This document shows positions 39,164-47,994 of a stretch of DNA of 64,000 nt, piece by piece. Source of the DNA: an uncultured Dokdonia sp. (lineage in GTDB: Bacteria; Bacteroidota; Bacteroidia; Flavobacteriales; Flavobacteriaceae); the NCBI RefSeq assembly GCF_947492535.1, contig NZ_CANLNH010000003.1:1-64000 (forward strand), given 5' to 3'. A program made the position numbers and the translations under genes. The first letter of the stretch is position 1. Each line of letters begins with the position of its first letter. The notes beneath the pieces were generated by a model. The model ran no database searches. It was not told the DNA's origin and saw nothing but the letters and a program-made list of their open reading frames with translations.

Positions 39164-41355
39164 TGGTAGGAAATATAGAAGACAGAATAGAAGCATTAAG
39201 CCCAAAAGGGAAAAAGCTGTTATTGCTTAAAGCGAAAGAAGCCATTGCAATGCAAACTAAAAATGAAACGACCTCAGGTCGTAAGCGTATTGTTGCTTAT
39301 GTGCAAGGAAGTGATCCGTTTTCGGCAGATCAATTAAGAAAAGAGCTTCAAAGCAAACTCCCTGATTATATGGTGCCGTCACAGTTTGTTCCTGTAGCCC
39401 ATATGCCAGTATTACCTAATGGGAAAATAGATAGAAAACAATTACGTACTGCATCTATAACAACATCGCCAGCATCTATTTCAAATGATGCAACTAAGAG
39501 TGTTTCTAATAAAACAGAACAACAATTACTTACAATTTGGGAAGAAGTACTTGGTTTTTCTCCCATTCACAAAGAAGATAACTTTTTTGAAATAGGAGGG
39601 GATTCTATTTTGAGTATTCAAATTATCGCCAAAGCAAGAAAAGAAGGTGTTGTATTACAATCTAATGCATTGTTTGAGCATCAAACCATTGCAGAGTTAT
39701 GTCTTTTTGCAGAAACTCTTCAAAATAACGATACTTCTGTTGAAGAAAAACTCATTACAATATGGGAAGAGACACTTGGTTTTTCTCCTATTCATAAAGA
39801 TGATAATTTCTTTGAGATAGGCGGAGATTCAATATTAAGCATTCAGATTATAGCAAAGGCTAGAAAGGAAGGAATTATTCTCGAATCTAATCACATATTT
39901 GAACACCAGACGATTGCTGAGTTATCGCTTTTCGCGAAAGCGGAAACAAAAGAATTTAAAAACGAATTGTTACAAGGAGTGGTCTCTTTATCTCCTATAC
40001 AACAGTGGTTTTTTGACGATCATAAAAATGCACCTCATTATTGGAATCAAGGCATTCGGTTAGATGCACTAGCTGCTTTTTCAGAGAAGCAATTACAAAT
40101 AGTGTGCGATTATATGATTATCCAACATGATACATTGCGATCTCGATTTAGACTCGAAGATGATACATGGATTCAGGATATAGGAAAGCCAGAACAAATT
40201 TTTGCATTAGAATATGTGGATTGTACAGGAGTTGCTCCAGAAAACTATGAGCAAGTAGCATCCCAACATATGCAGCGTGTTCAAGATGCCTTTATCTTAT
40301 CTGAAGGGTCTTTATTTAAGTGTCTCTATTTTAATACAGGGAATGCGACTGCAAATTTCTGCCTACTTATTGCACATCACTTAATTGTAGATGCGGTGTC
40401 TTGGCAAATTATTACAGACGATTTTATAAGTGCTTTACAACAGGTAGCGATAACGGAAAGTATTAAAAAAGAACCAAAAACTAATTCCATAACCGAATGG
40501 AATACATATCTCCAGACGTATGTAGATACGATAACTACTAATGAACTTGATTTTTGGAAGTCTCAAATAACACCTGTAGCAGCCTTACCTTTTGATAAAG
40601 AAGATCATACAGTGATTGAAGAAAAAGACATTGTACAACTTCATTTCACATTAGATAAAGAGGTTACTAAGGGGGTACAGGAAGCAAATCAAGCCTATAA
40701 TACAAAGATAGAAGAACTGCTTATTACTGCATTTGTAGCAGCTATAAGTACGTGGAGTCAGCAAAATGAAGTCGCTATTGGTTTTGAAAGACATGGTAGA
40801 GAAACTGCAGAATCACAACTCGATGTGTCTAAAACAGTAGGATGGTTTACTTCTTATTTTCCAGTAAAATTTGCTCACACATCCTATCATGATTTAGAAA
40901 GCCAAATAGTATCAGTAAAAGAAAAAATGCGAAGCATTCCCAATGGAGGTATAGGATACGGTGCATTACGCTATCTCAAAAATACATTTGGAGCTATTGG
41001 AAATCCTGAGATTGTATTTAATTTTTTAGGAACTAAAACCACTTCTACAGCCGATCATGGAATTATAGTGACACCGCTCTCTGAAAACCTTAGAGACTTA
41101 CGAAGTGAGCGTCATTATAAATTAGAAATAAATGTACAGATTATTGATGAACAATTATATGGTAGCTGTAGTTATGGAAGTACTGTACACTCATCTGAAA
41201 CAATTAAACTATTAATGAATGACTTTAAAGAACGTATTCAAGAGATTGGTACGTATTGTAACCAAATAGAAAATGGTGGGTATACTCCTTCTGATTTTTC
41301 TGATGCAGAGATAAGTCAAGATGATTTGGATAGTCTGCTCGACTTTTTAGAATAA
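39163..41355 (+). CDS. NRPS: A-domain C-terminal subdomain (A9/A10) - PCP - PCP - epimerization domain
   Basis: Start ATG overlaps MT stop (TAATG). RIVAYVQGSDPFSADQLRKELQSKLPDYMVPSQFVPVAHMPVLPNGKIDRKQL; two FFEIGGDSILSIQIIAKARKEG; E: AHHLIVDAVSWQII, FERHGRE, TVGWFTSYFPV, GGIGYGALRYL, PEIVFNFLG. Confidence 0.93.
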   Translation: MVGNIEDRIEALSPKGKKLLLLKAKEAIAMQTKNETTSGRKRIVAYVQGSDPFSADQLRKELQSKLPDYMVPSQFVPVAHMPVLPNGKIDRKQLRTASITTSPASISNDATKSVSNKTEQQLLTIWEEVLGFSPIHKEDNFFEIGGDSILSIQIIAKARKEGVVLQSNALFEHQTIAELCLFAETLQNNDTSVEEKLITIWEETLGFSPIHKDDNFFEIGGDSILSIQIIAKARKEGIILESNHIFEHQTIAELSLFAKAETKEFKNELLQGVVSLSPIQQWFFDDHKNAPHYWNQGIRLDALAAFSEKQLQIVCDYMIIQHDTLRSRFRLEDDTWIQDIGKPEQIFALEYVDCTGVAPENYEQVASQHMQRVQDAFILSEGSLFKCLYFNTGNATANFCLLIAHHLIVDAVSWQIITDDFISALQQVAITESIKKEPKTNSITEWNTYLQTYVDTITTNELDFWKSQITPVAALPFDKEDHTVIEEKDIVQLHFTLDKEVTKGVQEANQAYNTKIEELLITAFVAAISTWSQQNEVAIGFERHGRETAESQLDVSKTVGWFTSYFPVKFAHTSYHDLESQIVSVKEKMRSIPNGGIGYGALRYLKNTFGAIGNPEIVFNFLGTKTTSTADHGIIVTPLSENLRDLRSERHYKLEINVQIIDEQLYGSCSYGSTVHSSETIKLLMNDFKERIQEIGTYCNQIENGGYTPSDFSDAEISQDDLDSLLDFLE
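39926..39942. repeat. Dispersed palindrome, copy 10, in-frame in PCP-E linker (peptide LFAKAE)
   Basis: CGCTTTTCGCGAAAGCG; translation ELSLFAKAETKEF. Confidence 0.93.
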
Positions 41356-41397
41356 ATCTAGCGTATACGTACGATCATCATATAAAAGAAAATACAC

Positions 41398-43824
41398 ATG
41401 GAAACAACAATCAAAAAACCTAAAATAGATGCGATCTACCCGCTTACAGCTATGCAACAAGGGTTACTTTTCCATCACTTAACAGAGGGAGAAGACCAAG
41501 GCTTTTTGACTGTTCAGTGTGTGATTGATGGAAATCTAGATATAGACGTATTTAAACAAGCGTGGAAAACAGTTACAAAGCGTCATGAAGTCATGCGTAC
41601 TTCTGTACACTGGAAAAAGGTAGAACGCCCAGTACTTTTGGTACGACCAGAAAAAGAAATTCAGTGGTCATTTTTGGATTGGAGAGATCAACCTATAGAA
41701 GAACAAGGGGTATCGCTAGAGGCGTATAAAAAAGAACGAAAAGATCTTGGGGTTGCATTTGAAGAAAATCCTCTTTCTAGAATAACTGTTATTCAAAAAG
41801 CAACAGATAGCTATTATCTGGTATGGGAATGTCATCATCTATTATTAGATGGGTGGTCATCTACTATTATTTTAAAAGATGCGTTTGCCTATTATGGAAG
41901 TTTATCTTCGGGAACATCACCACAATTACCAACGATACCAAATTATAAATCATATAGAAATTGGTTAAAGGCAAATACATCAGATAGCGCAGCAAATTTT
42001 TGGGAAACTACTTTTGACAACTTTACAAAAGCGTCTTTATTTCAACAAAGTACAGCACAGTCATTGGGAAAAAGCCCTACGACATATACAAATAAGTTTA
42101 CAGAACAAACCTCTAATGATTTAAAAAAACTAGCTAAATATTATAAAGTAACGCTTAATACATTATTTCAAGGAATTTGGTCATTAGCACTTGCTAAGTG
42201 TTTTAATACCAAAGATGTGACGTTTGGAACGACAGTTTCTGGACGTTCTATCCCGTTCCCAAATATAGAACGTATGGCAGGAATGTTTGCCAATGTACTT
42301 CCCGTACGTACGCTTTTTGATGTTTCCCATTCATTCCAATCCTGTTTACAGGAATTGCAGTCTCAGCAGCAAGAAGCACGTAACTATGAATATTGTAAAA
42401 TAGATGAGATTGTTTCGTGGGCAAATGTGCCTGAAGATCAACCTTTATTTGATAATTTATTTGTTTTTGAAAATTTTCCTTGGGAAGATATTTCCAGTGG
42501 TGATCTTACGGTGAGTGGTTTTGAAAGTGGTATCACTACGACCTATCCTTTGACCGTAATTTTTAAAATAGAAGATTGTATTCAGTATGATATATTAGTA
42601 AATACCGATGTGATTCCAACCTCTATCATAGAGTGGTTTCTCAATGTGATCCCTACGATAGCAGTCACCTTACTTTTAAATAAAGATACTTCAGTAAATG
42701 ATGCCTTGCAACAAATTCAAATAATTCCTAGTGCGCTTTCGCGAAAGCGTATACTGGATGACTTACAAGTTCAAGAAGATTTTGAAAAGAAAGAAACAAC
42801 CTATGTCGCTCCTAGAAATAAAGTGGAATTAACACTGGTTGAAATCTGGGAACAGCTTTTTGGTATGAATTATATAAGTATTACCGATAGTTTTTTCCAT
42901 TTGGGCGGGAAGTCATTATTGTCTGTCAAAATGTTTGTGCTTATAGAGGAAAAATTAGGAGTTAAATTATCTCCAACTACATTGTTGGAATCACCTACTA
43001 TTCAAGCATTAGCAGAAGTTATTAATACCAAAGGGGATACAGATACCGTAGCGTGGAAATACTTAGTTCCTATCAAAACAAAAGGAGAAAAAGCACCTTT
43101 GTTTTGTATTCATGCAGGAGGAGGTCACGTGTTTTTTTATAAAAGTTTGGCAGATGCTGTAGATGCGCAAAGACCTGTATATGCATTACAACCTGTAGGG
43201 ATTTTCGGGGAAGATAATAAGCACCAAAGTATTGAGGAGATGGCAAGAGATTATGCAGATGAGATCAGTCTTGTACAACCGGAAGGAACTTTGAATATAG
43301 TAGTTTATTGTTTTAGTACAGCAGTAGGATTAGAAATGGTAGCTCATTTAAAATCTAAAGGAAGAAATGCACATCTTATTGTAGCAGATACCATCGCTGA
43401 ACATCGATTATTGTTCAATAAAGAACGATTGGTTATTAGAACTACAGCATTTTTAAAACGTTTTTTCTCAAACCCTTTCAAAGCATTATATGCAATGATT
43501 GGATTTAGAGTGATGTTCTATTTAAAACCTTTGCGTGTAAAGCTTTTTGGAAATGAAGCCGAAAAGAACACCGAAAAGATGCGATTACATCTCGTTGATT
43601 TATTTACTGCCTACCAATGGAATACCAATATTGATAATGTATCTCTTGTTCTTACAGAAAAAGGAGATGATCATTATAATAATGAGATTGTACGCTCATG
43701 GAAACCTTTAGTACTAGGCGAAATTGATGTAAAAACCACCAAAGGACAACATGCTACATTTTTTGAAGATCCTGATGTACTATATACAGCACAGGCTATG
43801 GATGAAGTAATTGTAGAAAACTAA
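41398..43824 (+). CDS. NRPS C-PCP-TE terminal module lacking an A domain
   Basis: C: YPLTAMQQGLLFHHL, ECHHLLLDGWSS; PCP: SFFHLGGKSLLSVKM; TE: LFCIHAGGGHVFFYKSLAD, VVYCFSTAVGLEMVAHL, GQHATFF. Confidence 0.92.
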   Translation: METTIKKPKIDAIYPLTAMQQGLLFHHLTEGEDQGFLTVQCVIDGNLDIDVFKQAWKTVTKRHEVMRTSVHWKKVERPVLLVRPEKEIQWSFLDWRDQPIEEQGVSLEAYKKERKDLGVAFEENPLSRITVIQKATDSYYLVWECHHLLLDGWSSTIILKDAFAYYGSLSSGTSPQLPTIPNYKSYRNWLKANTSDSAANFWETTFDNFTKASLFQQSTAQSLGKSPTTYTNKFTEQTSNDLKKLAKYYKVTLNTLFQGIWSLALAKCFNTKDVTFGTTVSGRSIPFPNIERMAGMFANVLPVRTLFDVSHSFQSCLQELQSQQQEARNYEYCKIDEIVSWANVPEDQPLFDNLFVFENFPWEDISSGDLTVSGFESGITTTYPLTVIFKIEDCIQYDILVNTDVIPTSIIEWFLNVIPTIAVTLLLNKDTSVNDALQQIQIIPSALSRKRILDDLQVQEDFEKKETTYVAPRNKVELTLVEIWEQLFGMNYISITDSFFHLGGKSLLSVKMFVLIEEKLGVKLSPTTLLESPTIQALAEVINTKGDTDTVAWKYLVPIKTKGEKAPLFCIHAGGGHVFFYKSLADAVDAQRPVYALQPVGIFGEDNKHQSIEEMARDYADEISLVQPEGTLNIVVYCFSTAVGLEMVAHLKSKGRNAHLIVADTIAEHRLLFNKERLVIRTTAFLKRFFSNPFKALYAMIGFRVMFYLKPLRVKLFGNEAEKNTEKMRLHLVDLFTAYQWNTNIDNVSLVLTEKGDDHYNNEIVRSWKPLVLGEIDVKTTKGQHATFFEDPDVLYTAQAMDEVIVEN
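42733..42752. repeat. Dispersed palindrome, copy 11, in-frame at C-PCP junction (peptide ALSRKRI)
   Basis: GCGCTTTCGCGAAAGCGTAT; translation IIPSALSRKRILDDLQ. Confidence 0.95.
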
Positions 43825-43829
43825 ACAGT

Positions 43830-44552
43830 ATGTGGACTGCTTTTTCAAATAAAGACCTCTCTTTGCCATCAGATCAATTACATCTTTGGTCTGTGTGCAA
43901 AAACATGCATGAAGATAGAATATCTACCTATTGGGATATTCTTAACGCTACAGAAAGAGAGAGAGCATTGAAGTTTAGATTTCAAAAAGATCGCTCTTGT
44001 TTTATCATTGCAAGAGGGGTGTTGAGAATGCTATTAGGAAATTATTTAGGAATAGCTCCAGCGCACATTGAGTTTCAGTTTGGTCCTAACGGAAAGCCTT
44101 ATGTGATACATTCTAACGATATAAAGTTTAATATCTCACATTCTGGAGATACTATAATATTAGGATTTATTAAAAAGCATCGTATAGGAGTAGATGTAGA
44201 ATATACCAAGAGAGAAGTAGATGTTAAAAAAATTGCAGAACACTTTTTCTCTGAAGAAGAGGTACGTTCCCTATTTGCACTAGATCAAGACTATCATACC
44301 CAAGCTTTTTATAATTGCTGGACGCGAAAGGAAGCCTTTATAAAAGCAGTAGGAAGCGGACTCGCATTTCCGCTAGATCAATTTGTAGTGAGTTTGGAAT
44401 CTACCAAAGAAGCAACGCTTATAGATACAAAATGGGATAAAGAAGAAAAAGAAAAATGGATGTTACATGCTATTGAACCTAGAAAAGATTATATCGGAGC
44501 TGTTTCTGTAAAAGGAAATGTAGCGGGTATTACCTCATGGAGTTATCAATAG
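43830..44552 (+). CDS. 4'-phosphopantetheinyl transferase, Sfp type
   Basis: GPNGKPYV...FNISHSGD; GVDVEYTKREVDVKKIAEHFFSEEEV; FYNCWTRKEAFIKAVGSGLAFPLDQF. Confidence 0.93.
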   Translation: MWTAFSNKDLSLPSDQLHLWSVCKNMHEDRISTYWDILNATERERALKFRFQKDRSCFIIARGVLRMLLGNYLGIAPAHIEFQFGPNGKPYVIHSNDIKFNISHSGDTIILGFIKKHRIGVDVEYTKREVDVKKIAEHFFSEEEVRSLFALDQDYHTQAFYNCWTRKEAFIKAVGSGLAFPLDQFVVSLESTKEATLIDTKWDKEEKEKWMLHAIEPRKDYIGAVSVKGNVAGITSWSYQ

Positions 44553-44579
44553 CTAGAAATCCTCTATAAAAAATAGAAA

Positions 44580-45422
44580 ATGAAATTGACAGAAACACAA
44601 ATAAATGACTATCGTGAAAATGGATTTCTCATCGTTGATGGGATATTTACAGAAGCAGAAGTACAAGGCATACGAGATGGAATTCATAAAATAGATGATA
44701 AGCCTATGCCCAACATCATTAGAGAAGAAAATGGTGCGATACGCTCTGTTTTTGCACCGCAAACGATTAGAGAAGAGTTTAACTGGTTATATAAACAAGA
44801 ACGATTAGTAACTCCCACGCAACAGTTACTAAATGATCCTTCTATATATCTCTATCAGTATAAGCTTAATAATAAAAAAGCCTTTGATGGCGGAATCTGG
44901 GAATGGCATCAGGATTATCCGTTCTGGCATATAGATGACGGTGTAAAAGATGCAAACATGCTTTCTGTAATGGTATTGCTACAAGATACTGATCATGCGC
45001 AAGGACCTTTGATGTTTATTCCTAAATCTCATAAAACAGGTATTGCAGATTTTCAGTATAAAGCGCATTTAACAGGAGAGAATGTAGACTTGGAAAACTC
45101 TTTGAATGGGGATTTAAAATTTACCATTAAAAATGAATTAATAAAAAAAATGGTAGATCAAGATGGAATTCAACCAGGTATTGGAAAGATAGGAACTGCT
45201 ATCTTTTTTCACCCTAATGTATATCATGGTTCTAATGCAAATATTTCTCCTTATGATAGAAATACAGCTATTATGACCTACAATGTAACTTCTAATTTAC
45301 CAGAAGATAGAAAAGAAAAAAATAGACCTGATTATATCTGTTTAAGAGATACAACTCCTATTCAACCTGATAATCGATCTATACACGAAATCATTGAAAG
45401 AACACCTGTAAACGTATCTTGA
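44580..45422 (+). CDS. Phytanoyl-CoA dioxygenase (PhyH)-family Fe(II)/2OG hydroxylase
   Basis: YRENGFLIVDGIFTEAEV; WEWHQDYPFW (HxD); GPLMFIPKSHK; FHPNVYHGSNANISPYDRNTAIMTYN. Confidence 0.88.
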   Translation: MKLTETQINDYRENGFLIVDGIFTEAEVQGIRDGIHKIDDKPMPNIIREENGAIRSVFAPQTIREEFNWLYKQERLVTPTQQLLNDPSIYLYQYKLNNKKAFDGGIWEWHQDYPFWHIDDGVKDANMLSVMVLLQDTDHAQGPLMFIPKSHKTGIADFQYKAHLTGENVDLENSLNGDLKFTIKNELIKKMVDQDGIQPGIGKIGTAIFFHPNVYHGSNANISPYDRNTAIMTYNVTSNLPEDRKEKNRPDYICLRDTTPIQPDNRSIHEIIERTPVNVS

Positions 45423-45448
45423 AAATAATATAAAACCAACCAATTATT

Positions 45449-47002
45449 TTGAGTCAATTAAAAAAAGCAGCCTTACTTTCTTATATCAATCTTGGGATTT
45501 CCAATATTGTTGGGATTGTGATGACTCCTTTTATCGTAAGAATGCTTGGAGATTCAGAATATGGATTGTTTGCACTTATTGGAGCATTTGTTGGGTACTT
45601 ATCTATATTAGATTTAGGTTTAACCAATGCTGTTGTGCGATTTGTTGCTCAATATAGAGCGCAACAAGATGATAAAGGACAAGAAAACTTCTTAGCCGTA
45701 AGTCTTATTATCTATTCTGCTATAAGTAGTGTTGTTGTCATTTTAGGAATAGTAATGTACCTTAATGTTGATGCTTTATTTGGCGATACCTTAACGCTAG
45801 ATCAAATGAGCAAAGCAAAGATTATGTTATTGATTTTTATCTTTAATATAGCGATTGCATTGCCAGGAGGTGCTTTTACAGGAATCTGTAATGGATATGA
45901 ACACTTTGTTTTCCCACGAGTATTAACTATTTGTAAATATGTAATCAGGGCATTGCTGATAGTTGTCATTCTGTACAGAGGTGCAGATGCATTGGGATTA
46001 GTGATTTTAGATAGCATATTAAATGTAGCATTTATAGTGGCGACCGTCTATTATGTATTTACAAAACTTAAGGTAAGGATCAAGTTACACAGTTTTAATA
46101 CTAAATTTTTAAAAGAAATCTTCAGTTACTCCATTTGGATTTTTGTATTTGGGATGGTATACCAGTTTCAATGGCGGACAGGTCAAGTGATCCTTGGAGC
46201 AACGACAAGTACTGTTGTTGTCGCGATTTATGCAGTTGGAGTTACACTTGGGTTATATTTTCTAACATTTGGTAATGTCATTAATGGACTTGTGTTGCCT
46301 AAAGCAGTGCAATCTATTTATAAAAATAACAGTACAGCACTTCTTACGGCAGAGATGATACGCATTTCAAGAATTACTATGATCATACTCTTTTATATAC
46401 TGGGAGGTTTCTTAATCTTGGGACAAGAGTTTGTTATTTTATGGGTAGGAGAGACGTATAAAGATGCGTGGCTTGTTGCATTACTTATTATGATAGCTTA
46501 TGTAATGCCTATATCACAAGGATATGCTCACGCTATTTTAGAGGCTAAAAAACTTATGCGATTTAAGTCGTTATCGTCTTTAATATTGACCATTATTGGG
46601 ATCATAGTAGGAGGTTATTTATCTACATTATATGGACTCAAAGGAATTATTTATGGAATTTTTGGAGCACTTATCATACTTCAAGTCATGGTGTTGTGCT
46701 ATTACCAATTTAAGTTAGGGTTGGATATGAAACAATACTTTACAAAGGCCTTGTTTCCATACCTACTTTTATTCATTCCTGTGTGTTTGATCTCATATTA
46801 TATATTTCAACCTTTGGAAATAGGATGGGGGTTCTTTATCCTAAAAGGAATCTTATATACCCTATTCTTTGTGATTGGAGTGTATATGCTCCTAAGTAAA
46901 ACAGAGCGCACATTTCTAATGGGAATTTTTCTGGGTACGCTTTCGCGAAAGCGTATAAAGTCTATTCCTACTATAAAAAAAACGTCTAGCCATGAGAATT
47001 AA
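45449..47002 (+). CDS. Polysaccharide flippase, Wzx/MATE-like
   Basis: ~12-14 TM; GISNIVGIVMTPFIVRMLGDSEYGLFALIGAFVGYLSILDLGLTNAVVRFVAQYRA. TTG start. Confidence 0.88.
   Translation: MSQLKKAALLSYINLGISNIVGIVMTPFIVRMLGDSEYGLFALIGAFVGYLSILDLGLTNAVVRFVAQYRAQQDDKGQENFLAVSLIIYSAISSVVVILGIVMYLNVDALFGDTLTLDQMSKAKIMLLIFIFNIAIALPGGAFTGICNGYEHFVFPRVLTICKYVIRALLIVVILYRGADALGLVILDSILNVAFIVATVYYVFTKLKVRIKLHSFNTKFLKEIFSYSIWIFVFGMVYQFQWRTGQVILGATTSTVVVAIYAVGVTLGLYFLTFGNVINGLVLPKAVQSIYKNNSTALLTAEMIRISRITMIILFYILGGFLILGQEFVILWVGETYKDAWLVALLIMIAYVMPISQGYAHAILEAKKLMRFKSLSSLILTIIGIIVGGYLSTLYGLKGIIYGIFGALIILQVMVLCYYQFKLGLDMKQYFTKALFPYLLLFIPVCLISYYIFQPLEIGWGFFILKGILYTLFFVIGVYMLLSKTERTFLMGIFLGTLSRKRIKSIPTIKKTSSHEN
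46936..46956. repeat. Dispersed palindrome, copy 12 (perfect), in-frame near C-terminus of flippase (peptide TLSRKRI)
   Basis: TACGCTTTCGCGAAAGCGTAT; translation FLGTLSRKRIKSIP. Confidence 0.97.
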
Positions 47003-47993
47003 AGAACTGGATGCTTTTAGAGGATTAGCGGCATTAGGTGTTGTATTGTATCATTATACAACGATCTACAGTAAAGATTTTGGTATAGAGTCATCTATAT
47101 ATTTTCCTCATGGATGGTTAGGGGTTCCTTTCTTTTTTATTTTAAGTGGTTTTGTTATTACCCTTACTATAGAGCGATGCACAAGTGGATGGCAGTTTTT
47201 GAAGAAACGTTTTGTACGTCTGTATCCTACGTTTTGGATCTGTATTGTAATAACTCTAGGAATTACTTGGATTACAAAATCTCAGTCTATAGATCCAATG
47301 TTTGATAGGCATATAATTGATATCATACTCAACTTTACAATGTTTCATGAATTACTCAAATTTCATCATGTAGATGGTGCTTATTGGTCTTTATTACCCG
47401 AATTGCTTTTTTATTTATTAATGGCATTCTTGTTTATAATTAAGAAAGTGGATAAGGTATTATGGTATAATGGAGCATTACTAGTTATTTGTTTACTTCA
47501 CTACTTTTTTCCAATTCCTATCATAAGTAGATTACTGGATCTTAATTATGTATTATTGTTTATGATTGGTATTTGCTTTTACAAAATGTATACCTCTAAA
47601 AAGAAACCACCCTTGTATTTACATGGACTTGTTATAGCAAATCTTTCTTTGGCAATTGCGTTGTATAGTGTAGTGCGACCTCATTTAGAGCTTACAATTT
47701 TACTGATAGCATTTCCTATTATCGTCTTGTTTTTCTACGTTTTTGTGTATTTAAAATTTGAATTATTTGGAAGAAGTAAATTCCTGTTATTTCTTGGATT
47801 TATATCGTACCCATTATACTTAGTACATCAACTTGTTGGCTATATTTTGATGCTATATTTTGATGCATATATGCCTAGGTCTATAAGTATTTTGCTTACT
47901 ACATCTATTGCTATTTTGATAGCGACAGTTATTACCTATTATTTAGAACCGCCTTTAAAAAGTCTTATTAAAAAAATCCTCTTTAAGAGATAA
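46992..47993 (+). CDS. Acyltransferase 3 family membrane protein
   Basis: MRIKELDAFRGLAALGVVLYHYTT; PFFFILSGFVITLTIERC. Confidence 0.88.
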   Translation: MRIKELDAFRGLAALGVVLYHYTTIYSKDFGIESSIYFPHGWLGVPFFFILSGFVITLTIERCTSGWQFLKKRFVRLYPTFWICIVITLGITWITKSQSIDPMFDRHIIDIILNFTMFHELLKFHHVDGAYWSLLPELLFYLLMAFLFIIKKVDKVLWYNGALLVICLLHYFFPIPIISRLLDLNYVLLFMIGICFYKMYTSKKKPPLYLHGLVIANLSLAIALYSVVRPHLELTILLIAFPIIVLFFYVFVYLKFELFGRSKFLLFLGFISYPLYLVHQLVGYILMLYFDAYMPRSISILLTTSIAILIATVITYYLEPPLKSLIKKILFKR

Positions 47994-47994
47994 C

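Noticed and set aside
38340-39170. Simple sequencing frameshift as explanation for the split A domain
   Set aside because: Considered seriously, but the first ORF ends in a coherent helical tail (..EVHQLLASIETLPEEAIAVILDTLD), the MT has its own start, and the third ORF starts in a TAATG overlap; three independent errors with such clean junctions are unlikely. Still needs read-level confirmation.
39160-41355. Domain after the tandem PCPs as a condensation domain
   Set aside because: FERHGRE, TVGWFTSYFPV, GGIGYGALRY and PEIVFNFLG are epimerization-domain motifs.
44553-44762. 69-aa minus ORF between PPTase and PhyH genes
   Set aside because: Lies almost entirely antisense to the PhyH gene; no signature.
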